From assembly GCA_026874595.1 (NCBI GenBank), contig CM049309.1, positions 42,859,079 to 42,923,078 of the forward strand: 64,000 nt of DNA. The letters are read 5' to 3'. The notes beneath the pieces are model-generated. The model saw only the letters and a list, made by a program, of their open reading frames with translations, ran no database searches and was not told the origin of the DNA. Position numbers and translations under genes: made by a program. The first letter of the stretch is position 1; every line of letters starts with the position of its first letter. Below are positions 45,795 through 57,609 of this stretch, piece after piece. The DNA is from Sipunculus nudus (taxonomy: Eukaryota; Annelida; Sipuncula; Golfingiida; Sipunculidae).

Positions 45795-46459
45795 ATGGAA
45801 AAAAATAGCAGTTATAATGTTGTCATGCAAGAATTAGAGGAAGAGTCAGTCTTGTTTGAACAAGTTGACATGAAGGAAGACAGAACACTTGAAAGCCATT
45901 TGATAACTGTTTTCAACCAGGTAATTTAAATATGGTGGAGATAAAAGACATTTAAACATAGGAAATTTTTTAGCAAAATAAAAAGATGTAGAAAATGTAG
46001 TATAAAGCATAGCAAAGACGAAAAATAAGGTTCAAATGTATTAGGGCAAATGGAGTAAGCTATCAGAATTACATTCATGTTGTATATGAAGGAATATGAA
46101 AACAAATATATGTAAATGTGTTTTTGAATAGATATTTAAAAAAGAATACTAAGTTAATTCATCAAAAATGCATATAGCACATTAAACCTGAGGCTTGATT
46201 CAAATTTACAGCGCAAGAATAGAATACCTAACTTAAAAAAAAGTGAAGAAATTATACTTATCATGTTCGAACTAATGAGAACCATTGGCACTTAGTATGT
46301 AAGAATTACTATCCCTAAAAAGCATCCACTCTTAAGAGCCAAAATTTGCTCAACGCTTATGAACAGGTTAATGAAACAGCATGTTTATTACAAAACATAG
46401 AAAAACATGACAAACAACTTAAAAACCTATATGAAATAGATAAAATAAGGAGGCACTGA
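45795..46459 (+). pseudogene. Unrecognised coding-like stretch (decayed ORF or small gene)
   Basis: 45795-45920 encodes 42 residues from an ATG (MEKNSSYNVVMQELEEESVL then FEQVDMKEDR...) and ends at CAG before GTAATT, like an exon. 46322-46459 encodes a charged, helical segment (NLLNAYEQVNETACLLQNIE then KHDKQLKNLYEIDKIRRH) and a stop. The DNA between is A-rich, with frames broken by stops. The two parts do not join in phase, so a decayed transposon ORF is as likely as a gene. I do not recognise the protein. Confidence 0.3.
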
Positions 46460-46469
46460 GCAGAAATCA

Positions 46470-48850
46470 GTTAATTATATTTGACAAAAAAGTTGTACAT
46501 TCAAAACCCCATAAAAAGGATAATTCTTTTTTAATCTGGTTACCCTTGCACTACAGTCAATGTTCCAATGAACACCAGTGCTACCCATTTATTACACCAA
46601 CCTAGATTTGCTGTGAACTCAGATCAAAGGAGGAAGTTTATAATTTGCAGGTTGAAAGTCCCAGATCAATCACCACAATTTCTTTATCTCTGCTGTGAAA
46701 ACCTGACTTGGGCAAAAGAAAAGACTGTACAAATGACACCTCCAAATTCAGTAGGCAGGTGCTAATTCAGATGATACAAATACTTAGATCATTTCCTTCA
46801 TCAGCAACATTATCCAAAAACCTGGCTTTATATATTTACATAAAAAATATATTTTCAAGCCACTAGTCTTAATGGAAATTTGTGAAAACTCTGTTACTGA
46901 AATGTTTGTCAGTTTCACATGATGAGCACTAATGTATAAACACATGTAATACAAATATCTCTGACACGCTATGAGGGCACTGTGATTCAGTAGCCAGTCA
47001 GACTCATATACAAGGCAAATGTCATGCTTTTACAGGAAGATGTGACAAATAAAAATCCTGTCAAATAAGTAATATCACCCACATGACCCCCAGCTGACAA
47101 TCACTTCATGACATTTTCTCTGGGTCCTACATGTCAGGATGACATTTTTCCTTGCCTTGAACTTTAACTTGGATTCCAGTAAAACAACCAGAGGGCAAAA
47201 CTAATCCAGTGGGGTTCTGTTCCATATTATATATTGTTTATAAAGGCCTCATAGACAAAACTTCATTTTTAGCCAATGATGCATAACTTTCAGTCAGGAT
47301 GAGCTATTGAGATAACCCTTTTTCTGTCCTCCTTCCATCTTGCCACCTGGCTGTCTGTCTGACCATTAGCATTTCACAAATCATAACTGTTGCACATAGA
47401 AACTTTTAACTGAACATCCACTGAGTTCAATAAAATATACTTGGAATCCTGAAATAAGGCCATTGTGACATATAACCTCTGTGCTATGTGGATTGTTTGG
47501 GTCCCCCCCCCTCCCCAGAATGATTAAAAATTTTATACAAAAGCTCCTGTATCTCAATATGTGCTGCATGGATTGCCATGAATTTTGCTTTGCTTATTGA
47601 TCATGGAGAGTTTCATCAACTGGTGATTGGTGCCAATGCTTTTTTTTCTATTATTGATTGTTGAGACCACCAAAGGATCTTGTATATTTATTGATCATGA
47701 CTACTTTTATTAGTTCTGAAGACCAATGGCACCCTCTTTATTTTTTTCTATTTTTGATGCATTTTTCCTTAATTTTGAGGCTGCAAATTTACATGGATGG
47801 TACCAGTTTCTCTACTGTGGTTTTATCTAGTGTCTTGAAACCTGGTATGTATATCATGGCCCCCCCCCCACCACCACCACCACAGGTTTTCAGCTTTAGT
47901 TTAACCTAGTGTCCTGAAACCTTGAATGGTGGTGACACATTTATTTTTTATGCATTTTCCCCCTTTATTTTTAAATTACATCTGTGGTTACAGTATCTCA
48001 ACTGTGGTTTCATGTAGCCTCCTGAAACTCAGTGTTTTTATTATGTATTAAGTCTGATGACTAATTATAGTTTTGTATATTTACAGATGTACATAGACTG
48101 TGAGGGCCAGTAATTAGCACTACTGATCCCATGAAGATTATGATGTAGCTGAAGATTACACTTCCTGATTTACCAGTGATTATATAGCCATCGGAATCAG
48201 GTGAGTAGGTCATGTTTTTTTTTTTTTTGACACAAGTCCCTTAATTTAAGTGTGCCTCTCTCTCATTACATACTTACAAGTGTCATGGAAAAATTTTACT
48301 TTAGAATAGATGTGAGATAACAACACCAGTTTATGGGTTGGATTTCAAAGCTGATTTTATCAAATCTAATCACAACCAAGAAAATGATAAAATCCTAACA
48401 TGCTTTATCCTGAAGAATTGGCCAAAAATAAAAACCAGTGAATTGTTCTCATCATTGAAATCTTGAAACTTAATTAAAATACATTTCAATGGTTAGCCTA
48501 TATAGTTACCCTCTTCATATAAATTATAACAAGCAGTGCAAACTATGGGTCATGGTCCTAGCTTGTAAAGATATAGCAATTCATGTATTTATATAATATG
48601 TTATAGGCTCTGAAACATCATCAAACACAGTGCTCACCATTATCCTTTTGCATTTAGGGAAAATATTTTGCAGTTCTGTGATTTGCAGTTGATTTAATTC
48701 CACTGTAAAACAGTTACATGTACAGTGTGCTGTCCATAATACTGAGCTTAAAATATGAGAGAGGTTGAAGAAGAGAGGCTGGTGTATGGAGTATGGACTA
48801 CCTCAAAATTTTGTTACATAGATATGCCCAAAGAACATGTACTTCATGTT
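46470..48850. other. Intergenic; degenerate repeats only
   Basis: 47370-47640 is a copy of the phrases in 22960-24180 (CACAAATCATAACTGTTG, TTGATCATGGAGAGTTTCAT). There are C-rich runs near 47505 and 47862, the second followed by (CCA)n. No gene seen. Confidence 0.4.
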
Positions 48851-48859
48851 TGTTTCCTC

Positions 48860-51800
48860 AGCTTTTGTGGGATCATGTACTTCCTGATTATTTCCTCAGC
48901 TTGTGTTGGATCTTGTACTTCAACCTTGATTTTGTTTCCTCAGCTTGTGTGGGATCTTGTACTTCTTGATTGTTTCCTCAGCTTGTGTGGGATCTTGTAC
49001 TTCTTGATTGTTTCCTCAGCTTGTGTGGGTTATCTTGTACTTCAACCTTGATTTTGTTTCCTCAGCTTGTGTGGGATCTTGTACTTCTTGATTGTTTCCG
49101 CAGCTTGTGTGGAATACTTCTTGATAATGTTTTCTCAGCTTGTGTGGGATCTTGTACTTCTTGATTGTTCTTCAGCTTGTGTGGAATACTTTCTGGTTGT
49201 TTTCTCAGCTTGTTAGGGATCTTGTACTTCTTGATTGTTCTTCAGCTTGTGTGGGATACTTCTTGATTGTTCCCTCAGCTTGTGTGGGATCTTGTACTTC
49301 TTGATTGTTTCCTCAGCTTGTGTGTGATACTTCTTGATTGTTCCCTCAGCTTGTGTGGGATCATGTACGTTTTGATTGTTTCTTCAGCTTGTGTGGGATT
49401 TTGTACTTCAACCTTTATAATGTTTTCTCAGCTTGTTAAGGATCTTGTACTTCTTGATTGTTTCTTCAGCTTGTGTTGAATACTTTCTGATTGTTTTCTC
49501 AGCTTGTTAGGGATCTTGTACTTCTTGATTGTTTCCTCAGCTTGTGTGGGATCTTGTACTTCTTGATTGTTCTTCAGCTTGTGTGGAATACTTTCTGATT
49601 GTTTTCTCAGCTTGTTAGGGATCTTGTACTTCTTGATTGTTTCTTCAGCTTGTGTTGTATACTTTCTGATTGTTTTCTCAGCTTGTTAGGGATCTTGTAC
49701 TTCTTGATTGTTTCCTCAGCTTGTGTGGGATCTTGTACTTCTTGATTGTTCTTCAGCTTGTGTGGAATACTTTCTGATTGTTTTCTCAGCTTGTTAGGGA
49801 TCTTGTACTTCTTGATTGTTCTTCAGCTTGTGTGGGATACTTCTTGATTGTTCCCTCAGCTTGTGTGGGATCTTGTACTTCTTGATTGTTTCCTCAGCTT
49901 GTGTGTGATACTTCTTGATTGTTCCCTCAGCTTGTGTGGGATCATGTACGTTTTGATTGTTTCTTCAGCTTGTGTGGGATTTTGTACTTCAACCTTTATA
50001 ATGTTTTCTCAGCTTGTTAAGGATCTTGTACTTCTTTATTGTTCTTCAGCTTGTGTGGGATACTTTCTGATTGTTTTCTCAGCTTGTTAGGGATCTTGTA
50101 CTTCTTGATTGTTTCTTCAGCTTGTGTTGAATACTTTCTGATTGTTTTCTCAGCTTGTTAGGGATCTTGTACTTCTTGATTGTTTCCTCAGCTTGTGTGG
50201 GATCTTGTACTTCTTGATTGTTCTTCAGCTTGTGTGGAATACTTTCTGATTGTTTTCTCAGCTTGTTAGGGATCTTGTACTTCTTGATTGTTTCTTCAGC
50301 TTGTGTTGAATACTTCTTGATTGTTTCCTCAGCTTGTGTGGGATCTTGTACTTCTTGATTGTTTCCTCAGCTTGTGTGGGATCTTGTACTTCAACCTTGA
50401 TAATGTTTCCTCAGCTTGTGTGGGATCTTGTTCTTCTTGATTGTTTCCTCAGCTTGTGTGGGATCTTGTACTTCAACCTTGATAATGTTTCCTCAGCTTG
50501 TGTGGGATCTTGTACTTCTTGATTGTTTCCTCAGCTTGTGTGGGATCTTGTTCTTCTTGATTGTTTCCTCAGTTTGTGTGGGATCTTGTACTTCAACCTT
50601 GATAATGTTTCCTCAGCTTGTGTGGGATCTTGTTCTTCTTGATTGTTTCCTCAGCTTGTGTGGGATCTTGTACTTCAACCTTGATAATGTTTCCTCAGCT
50701 TGTGTGGGATCTTGTACTTCTTGATTGTTTCCTCAGCTTGTGTGGGATCTTGTTCTTCTTGATTGTTTCCTCAGCTTGTGTGGGATCTTGTACTTCAACC
50801 TTGATAATGTTTCCTCAGCTTGTGTGGGATCTTGTTCTTCTTGATTGTTTCCTCAGCTTGTGTGGGATCTTGTACTTCAACCTTGATAATGTTTCCTCAG
50901 CTTGTGTGGGATCTTGTACTTCAACCTTGATAATGTTTCCTCAGCTTGTGTGGGATCTTGTACTTCTTGATTGTTTCCTCAGCTTGTGTGGGATCTTGTA
51001 CTTCAACCTTGATAATGTTTCCTCAGCTTGTGTGGGTTATCTTGTACTTCAACCTTGATTTTGTTTCCTTAGCTTGTGTGGGATCTTGTACTTCTTGATT
51101 GTTTCCGCAGCTTGTGTTGGATTTTGTACTTCAACCTTTATAAAGTTTTCTCAGCTTGTTAGGGATCTTGTACTTCTTTATTGTTCTTCAGCTTGTGTGG
51201 AATACTTCTTGATAATGTTTTCTCAGCTTGTGTGGGGTCTTGTACTTCTTGATTGTTCTTCAGCTTGAGTGGAATACTTTCTGATTGTTTTCTCAGCTTG
51301 TTAGGGATCTTGTACTTCTTGATTGTTTCCTCAGCTTGTGTGGAATACTTTCTGATTGTTTTCTCAGCTTGTTAGGGATCTTGTACTTCTTGATTGTTCT
51401 TCAGCTTGTGTGGGATACTTCTTGATTGCTTCCTCAGCTTGTGTGGGATCTTTTACTTCTTGATTGTTTCCTCAGCTTGTGTGTGATACTTCTTGATTGT
51501 TCCCTCAGCTTGTGTGTGATCATGTACATTTTGATTGTTTCTTCAGCTTGTGTGGGATTTTGTACTTCAACCTTTATAATGTTTTCTAAGCTTGTTAGGG
51601 ATCTTGTACTTCTTGATTGGTCTTCAGCTTGTGTGGGATACTTCTTGATTGTTTCCTCAGCTTGTTAGGGATCTTGTACTTCTTGATTGGTCTTCAGCTT
51701 GTGTGGGATACTTCTTGATTATTTCCTCAGCTTGTGTGGGTTATCTTGTACTTCAACCTTGATTTTGTTTCCTCAGCTTGTGTGGGATCTTGTACTTCTT

Positions 51801-52480
51801 GATTGTTTCTTCAGCATGTGTGGGATCTTGTACTTCTTGATTGTTTCTTCAGCTTGTGGGTTATCTTGTACTTCAACCTTGATAATGTTTCCTCAGCTTG
51901 TGTGGGATCTTGTTCTTCTTGATTGTTTCCTCAGCTTGTGTGGGATCTTGTACTTCAACCTTGATAATGTTTCCTCAGCTTGTGTGGGATCTTGTACTTC
52001 AACCTTGATAATGTTTCCTCAGCTTGTGTGGGATCTTGTACTTCTTGGTTGTTTCCTCAGCTTGTGTCGGATCTTGTACTTCTTGATTGTTTCTTCAGCT
52101 TGTGTCGGATCTTGTACTTAAACCTTGATTGTTTCCTCAGCTTGTGTGAGATACTTCTTGATTGTTTCCTCAGCTTGTGTGGGATACTTCTTGATTGTTC
52201 CCTCAGCTTGTGTGGGATAATGTACTTTTTAATTGTTTCTTCAGCTTGTGTTGGATCATGTACATTTTGATTGTTTCTTCAGCTTGTGTGGGATCATGTA
52301 CTTTTTTATTGTTTCTTCAGCTTGTGTTGGATCTTGTACTTCTTGATTGTTTCCTCAGCTTGTGTGGGATCTTGTACTAAAACCTTGATTTTTTCCTCAG
52401 CTTGTGTAAGATCAGAAAGCCTTGATTATTTCCTCAGCTTGTGTTGGATCAGGTTCTTCTTGATTGTTTCTTCAGGTTGT
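48860..52480 (+). repeat. 38-44-bp minisatellite array, 3.6 kb
   Basis: The main unit is GTTTCCTCAGCTTGTGTGGG plus ATCTTGTACTTCTTGATT (38 bp). A second form has CTTCAACCTTGATAAT instead of CTTCTTGATT (44 bp), and a third is shorter, with GGAATACTTTCTGATT. The forms alternate in patterns, with larger blocks duplicated (for example near 49140-49500 and 49720-50080). The long open frames here only reflect the absence of stops in the unit. Confidence 0.95.
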
Positions 52481-52702
52481 GTAGTATCAGACACTGGGAT
52501 TTCTTCAACTGGTGAAGGATTGTGCTTTGTTTTTAAAGTTTGATTTAACGTGTGTTGGGTCAGTCTCTGCTTATTGTTGTACTCAAACTTCCATCAGTGT
52601 GTAAACAGGCAACAATTTTCTATTTACTTTTTTAACTTCATTTTGTGAGGTCAGGCAGCACCACTAAGACTTCTACACAACCCTTGGATCATAAAACTTT
52701 TT

Positions 52703-53740
52703 TAGCTCAGCTGACTATAAGTCATCTGAGCTATAATCGTGGTCCTTTGTCCGTCGTCCGTCCGGCCGTCCGGCCGGCCGTCCGTTAACAGGGAACTTTT
52801 AAAACCATTGGACCTACAAATCCAAAATTCTGCATACGCATAGATGTCCCCAAAATCTCCTATCATACCAAAAATTGGCTCATTAGGACTTCGTTCCTTT
52901 GAGATATTAAGGAAAAACCTCCGTTTTCCATAAAAAAGCCATTGTTACACTTCAAAGCTGCCTAGTATCAAAACCACTGATCTGTTTTTGATCATATTTA
53001 GTATTCATATTTTTCCATATATTTTCTGTGCACATACCAAAAATTAGGTTAGTATTGGGTATTATTTTGAAGTTATGGGCCCAAATATAATGCAGTTTCT
53101 TAAAAATCAGGAAATATATTTGCTCACTTAACATGAGAATTGCTGAGGCTGGAGACTTTTTTCCAGGAATATAACTTTATTTAATCAAGATTCAATTGTT
53201 TACCCAAAATTAGATCTGAATTTTGCAAGTTTTTCAAGTTATTAGCATAAATAAAAAATCAGTACCTTAAATTTTGTCCAACTTTGGCAATGGCACGTTT
53301 TTTCCCTGTAAGCACTGTTGATTTAATTTTCACAGCATATATACATAAGGATTTAATCTTTTAAAATCTGAAATTTCAAAGGAATTGTTTGAAAAGAGTA
53401 GCTTTTATTCAAGTTTTCATACAGCATGTCAAGTGTTGTTTACATATGGCCCACCTAGTAATACAGCCTTCACTTGCATTATGTAACCCACCCCAGGCAG
53501 CTTGCTTTGGCTTAGCTTGGCCACTACTAGCAGGCTTCCCCTCTGCCCTGCACTCCCACCCCCCTATAGCTGGTGCATAAACTAGATGAATGTTATAATT
53601 TTCTGTATTTTATTTTATTTTTGGCTATGCTACATTTTAGATTTTCTATTGTACCACCAGGGTTACAATGATTAAAGTGCACATTTAATTGTGTCCACAA
53701 AGTGATGTATTGCTATGAAAGTGTGGATGTTCATCAGAGT
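52703..53740 (+). repeat. Family A, near full-length plus-strand copy
   Basis: Inverted partner of 985-2017. Palindrome at 52703-52733, CCGTCCGGCCGTCCGGCC leader, then about 1 kb of shared body ending near GTGTGGATGTTCATCAGA. Confidence 0.75.
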
Positions 53741-54004
53741 GCTCATTAAAGATTTTAATTTGTTTGACTAATAACTCATGGTTGTATCAGTTGTTACATG
53801 ATACTGGCTAAATAATCAAAATTCATATTGCTGATCCTTTATTTCAGTTCATAAAATTAAACATTCCCAACTCCAGTTTGCTCCTGGTACAATATATTGG
53901 GTGTTTTGATCCTTGGATTAATTTTAACACATGTATTAGTTTCATGGTTGAGAATACTTTTCTTTTTTCCTGATACCATTTAAAAAAATAAAAATATTTA
54001 AATT

Positions 54005-54160
54005 TTTATTGTTAGTGCTGTGGATTTAATTTTCACAGCATGTACACATTAGCATTTCATCTGTTAAAATCTGAAATTTGAAACTAATTGATCAAAAACT
54101 GTAGATTTTATTCAAGTTTCCATGCAGGTACCAAGTCTTCATTGTTTACATCAGGTCAGT
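54005..54160 (+). repeat. Family A fragment
   Basis: GTGGATTTAATTTTCACAGC through CAAAAACTGTAGATTTTATT matches the middle of family A (compare 53308-53420). Confidence 0.55.
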
Positions 54161-54261
54161 ATAATGCAGTGTACTGGGCAGTTACATAACACCTTCAGGT
54201 CTGACCTACTGCCACTGTGAGTGTCTGGGTCAGGCTGGGTCAGGCAGTAATTACCAGAGAG

Positions 54262-54328
54262 CTTTCTTTCTCTCTCTCTTTCTCTTTCTCTCTCCTTGGC
54301 AGTCCAGCTCTCTCTTTCTCTCTCTCTT

Positions 54329-54360
<32 letters not shown>

Positions 54361-54379
54361 CTCTGCTTTTTCTCTTTCT

Positions 54380-54430
<51 letters not shown>
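54262..54430 (+). repeat. (CT)n polypyrimidine tract
   Basis: About 170 bp of CT/TTTCT with few interruptions (one is CTTGGCAGTCCAG). Strong strand asymmetry; open frames across it on either strand are artefacts. Confidence 0.95.
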
Positions 54431-54432
<2 letters not shown>

Positions 54433-55019
54433 CCTTATTGCCTCCCTTCCTCCCTCCATCCCATTCTGTTGACAGGTATTATAAACTAGATACATTAGCT
54501 ATAAATGTTGATGCAATTTAGAAATGTGAATAAACTGAAATATTCATAATCACATGTTTGTTATACTGTAAATTTATAGTAACATTCGTAAACCTGGATA
54601 AAAGTTATGTAATGAAAAAAAGGAATAAATGCAAATATTGTTAATTTTTTATTGGCTCAGTAGAATGGGGAAAAAAATGATTTGCTTTGTTTTTCCATCT
54701 TTCTGTCTGTTTTATATATTTAATGTTCATGAATAAACTTTTTTTATAAGCACTGTTGAATTAAATTTCATATCCTGTATGTATATGCAAGGGTGTTGTA
54801 ACTCTCACCATCCCCTTCTTCATCCCACTGAAGCTTTGCTCCTTGGCACTGTGAACAATAGTTCTATGGCTATAGCATAAAATTTAATAATTAAAGAAAA
54901 TATCTGCAGAGAGACAGAGTCGTTGTAACTCTGATCATAACACCCCCAACACCCCCCCCCCCATCAAGTCATTGCACCTGTAGAGTGGGGACGTTATAGC
55001 AACTGTATACATATCATAA

Positions 55020-55793
55020 AATTGATAAAAAAAGGTTTAGATCTCATCAGACAAATGTGTAAACTGTTGAACTGTCAACAGCTTATCAAAAATGTAACCA
55101 ATGGAAAGGCATGGTCAGATCTCAAATATTATTTGCAACATTTTCTTCAATCATATAAACCAACCATGGCCCAAATTACCTCTTCCTCTCAAACTTTATC
55201 TACATTTCATCATATTTTTAATATTTTAACCTTCTAGGTGGTTCAGTAATGTTGACCATTTGTCCATAGGTACCTATGTACATGCCAGAAATTATGTCAA
55301 TATTGTGTAATATGTAGACGTGAGGGTCATCAAAATAATGTACCTTGTCAAGACCGATCTTGTCAAGATATCATTTCATACAGTCACAAATTCATAAATC
55401 CCCTCATCAGCATAGTTAATCATAACCTTGTATCTGTCAAATTGAAAGCTTGCAGTTTTCCATACACTATAGATCCTTCAACAAATAGCCTTATCATCAT
55501 TATACCACTGCTTAGTATACTGTCATTGCATTCATATTTGCTCAAATAAATTGTTTTTTTTTACCCCTCCCAAATAAATAAAAAATAAACCACTATATTT
55601 TACTCCATATTAATCCATCAGTCAGATTATTTCATATATCATTTACTCACATATTACATTATATTCCTTTATAAAAGCCCAACATGACCATGATATTCAT
55701 AAGCTTTTTCTACTCAGTATAGTATAACAATGGTGATACATTTATAGTCCAATCATGATCAGCTGAGCGCCGTGACCCATGGGTCCCTTGTTG
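55020..55793 (+). repeat. Dispersed repeat ending in hairpin terminus
   Basis: The first part (55020-55250) matches 29210-29480. The end at 55759-55793 is TCAGCTGAGCGCCGTGACCC followed by ATGGGTCCCTTGTTG. A short family A-like phrase (CCTATGTACATGCCAGAAAT) lies at 55270. Confidence 0.55.
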
Positions 55794-57092
55794 TAGTCTT
55801 GTTCAACAACAATGAGATGAGACAATACCTTTTGTGATATCAGCTTAAATTTGTTGGATCAATCACCATCTGGTGAGCTTATATCAACTTGTATGGGATC
55901 ATAAAAGTACAAAATATTTAGCACATATAAACATTTGATATTCAACTTTGTGTCTTGAAAAATAATCATAGTTTATGTTTTTGTCGTAAACAAGAAAATA
56001 CTTTGATAGGCCTAAGAAAAGGTATGGTTCATAGGTACTTTTTTCAGAAATAAGTGCAGGCGAACGATATTTATTTTTTTTTACTTTTTTTTGTATGTTT
56101 GATAAAGGGAAATCAGGGAATCAGGGAAAAACATGAAAATAACAGAATTGTTTAGACAAACAGGACAACATAACGAAGGTAATCATATCAAAATTGTATT
56201 ATATTATCTTCTTGAAAGAGAGAAGCAAATAAAAATTTTTGATGCGGCAGGTTAAAATTGACGCAGGCGGTGCCATTACCTTTTAATTTGTTTTTGGCCA
56301 TAGATATTTATTTTCACTAGAGAAAGAATTCCTGTAAGATGTAGTTTCCACAGTAATGGTAGGTACCAGTTGAACTAAGTACAAAAGTTTCTCGAATTTT
56401 TATGATAGCAATACTGTTCCTGGGGAAAATATATTCTTATATCAAGATCAGCTGGTCAGATAAGTCGTGAGATCTAAATGGTTTGGCATTAGCCCATTAA
56501 GTGGGGTTGATATGGTGGCACATGTAACAAAGTCCCTTAAAAGTTACATATGGCTTAAAAATGATTGATTTATAGTGGAACAACAGGTGTTACCTGGACA
56601 ACAGAGCTCAGATGAAGTTATCATCACTGAAAATCTGTGAATTAATAAATTCACCATCAGGGACAGTGTACAGCAGCGGATGAGTAAATTAGCTGAATAA
56701 TAAATGCAGCCAGTAATTCTGCCATTGATCACCATTTCATACACCTGTGTGTATACAGTAGTGTTCCGCCCTGTGTCCGTCAGGCCCAGCTGTCAGCTCT
56801 CATGGAAACTTTCCGACTTGTGCATGCACTACTGCTTTATTAATGCAGGCTACCGAATCAATACACGTCATCAATACAAGCATGTTCCACACAGGCCAGG
56901 CCAGAAAGTAACGGTCTGCCGTGCACCGGGGAGGCATAAAGGTCAGCCAAGCATGAATGATATATATGTTATCTGTTTGATGCTGCAGACCGCTGCTGTG
57001 TGTCTGTTACAGTGATCATATAGGCTGGCACAGTACCATAGGATTTATCAGTACTGCTTTTGATACACAGCTGGTGAAATGCACATGGAGTG

Positions 57093-57100
57093 TATATAAG
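57093..57100 (+). promoter_or_regulatory. Candidate TATA box of an unknown gene
   Basis: TATATAAG lies about 115 bp before an ATG that opens a short exon with a consensus splice donor. This would place transcription start near 57123. Confidence 0.35.
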
Positions 57101-57213
57101 TGAGAGGGATACCTGGTTTTTGGCAGTTACATATTAAACACAAAGCCAGGAGAAGATCGTCTACTTGTTACATTATTGAATTTTATCTGTGCTGGACTAC
57201 CTCACTTTATAAA

Positions 57214-57260
57214 ATGGATTTCTATAATATGATGAAGATAACGTTAATGTGCTCCTTATG
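57214..57260 (+). CDS. Candidate first coding exon of an unknown gene
   Basis: ATG at 57214 encodes MDFYNMMKITLMCSL and ends in phase 2 right at donor GTAAGT (57261). The peptide could be the start of a signal peptide. No later exon could be assigned; the purine-rich minisatellite would lie in its intron. It rests only on the TATA box, the start and the donor. Confidence 0.25.
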
Positions 57261-57609
57261 GTAAGTACCAGTAAAGTGTTCAGAAGTTATGGTTATAATC
57301 AGAGGCAGAGGCGAATTAGAGCTGAAGCTCATTCTATCTATATAAGTGTTAATCTTTGCTTCAGGTGAGCATTTTTGTGTTTATAAATCAGACATTTAAG
57401 CTGGAGAAAGAAATACAGTGGCAACTTGATGATATCCATGAACAAGGAGTGAGAGAGAACTATATAAAATAGCAGTCTTACAAGGGGATAAAAAGGATAA
57501 TTAGGAATTATAAAGCAAACCTCCAGAGAGAGAGGCAAGCAGGAACAATGTTTGAAAAGGAAGTGAACAAACAGTTGGTACTGTTACTATGTATTTGAGA
57601 GAGAAAGAA

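Noticed and set aside
50618-52121. Long plus-strand open frames rich in Leu, Cys and Val (up to 146 codons)
   Set aside because: They are the 38-44-bp minisatellite read in frames that happen to lack stops. The peptide repeats exactly with the DNA unit.
48860-52480. CRISPR-like regular repeats
   Set aside because: Units adjoin with no unique spacers, and the host is a eukaryote with split genes.
52952-53580. Short open frames within family A copies
   Set aside because: The same frames are broken in other copies, and no motif is seen.
54151-54495. Arg/Glu repeat (minus) and Ser/Leu repeat (plus) open frames
   Set aside because: Both are the (CT)n tract read on opposite strands.
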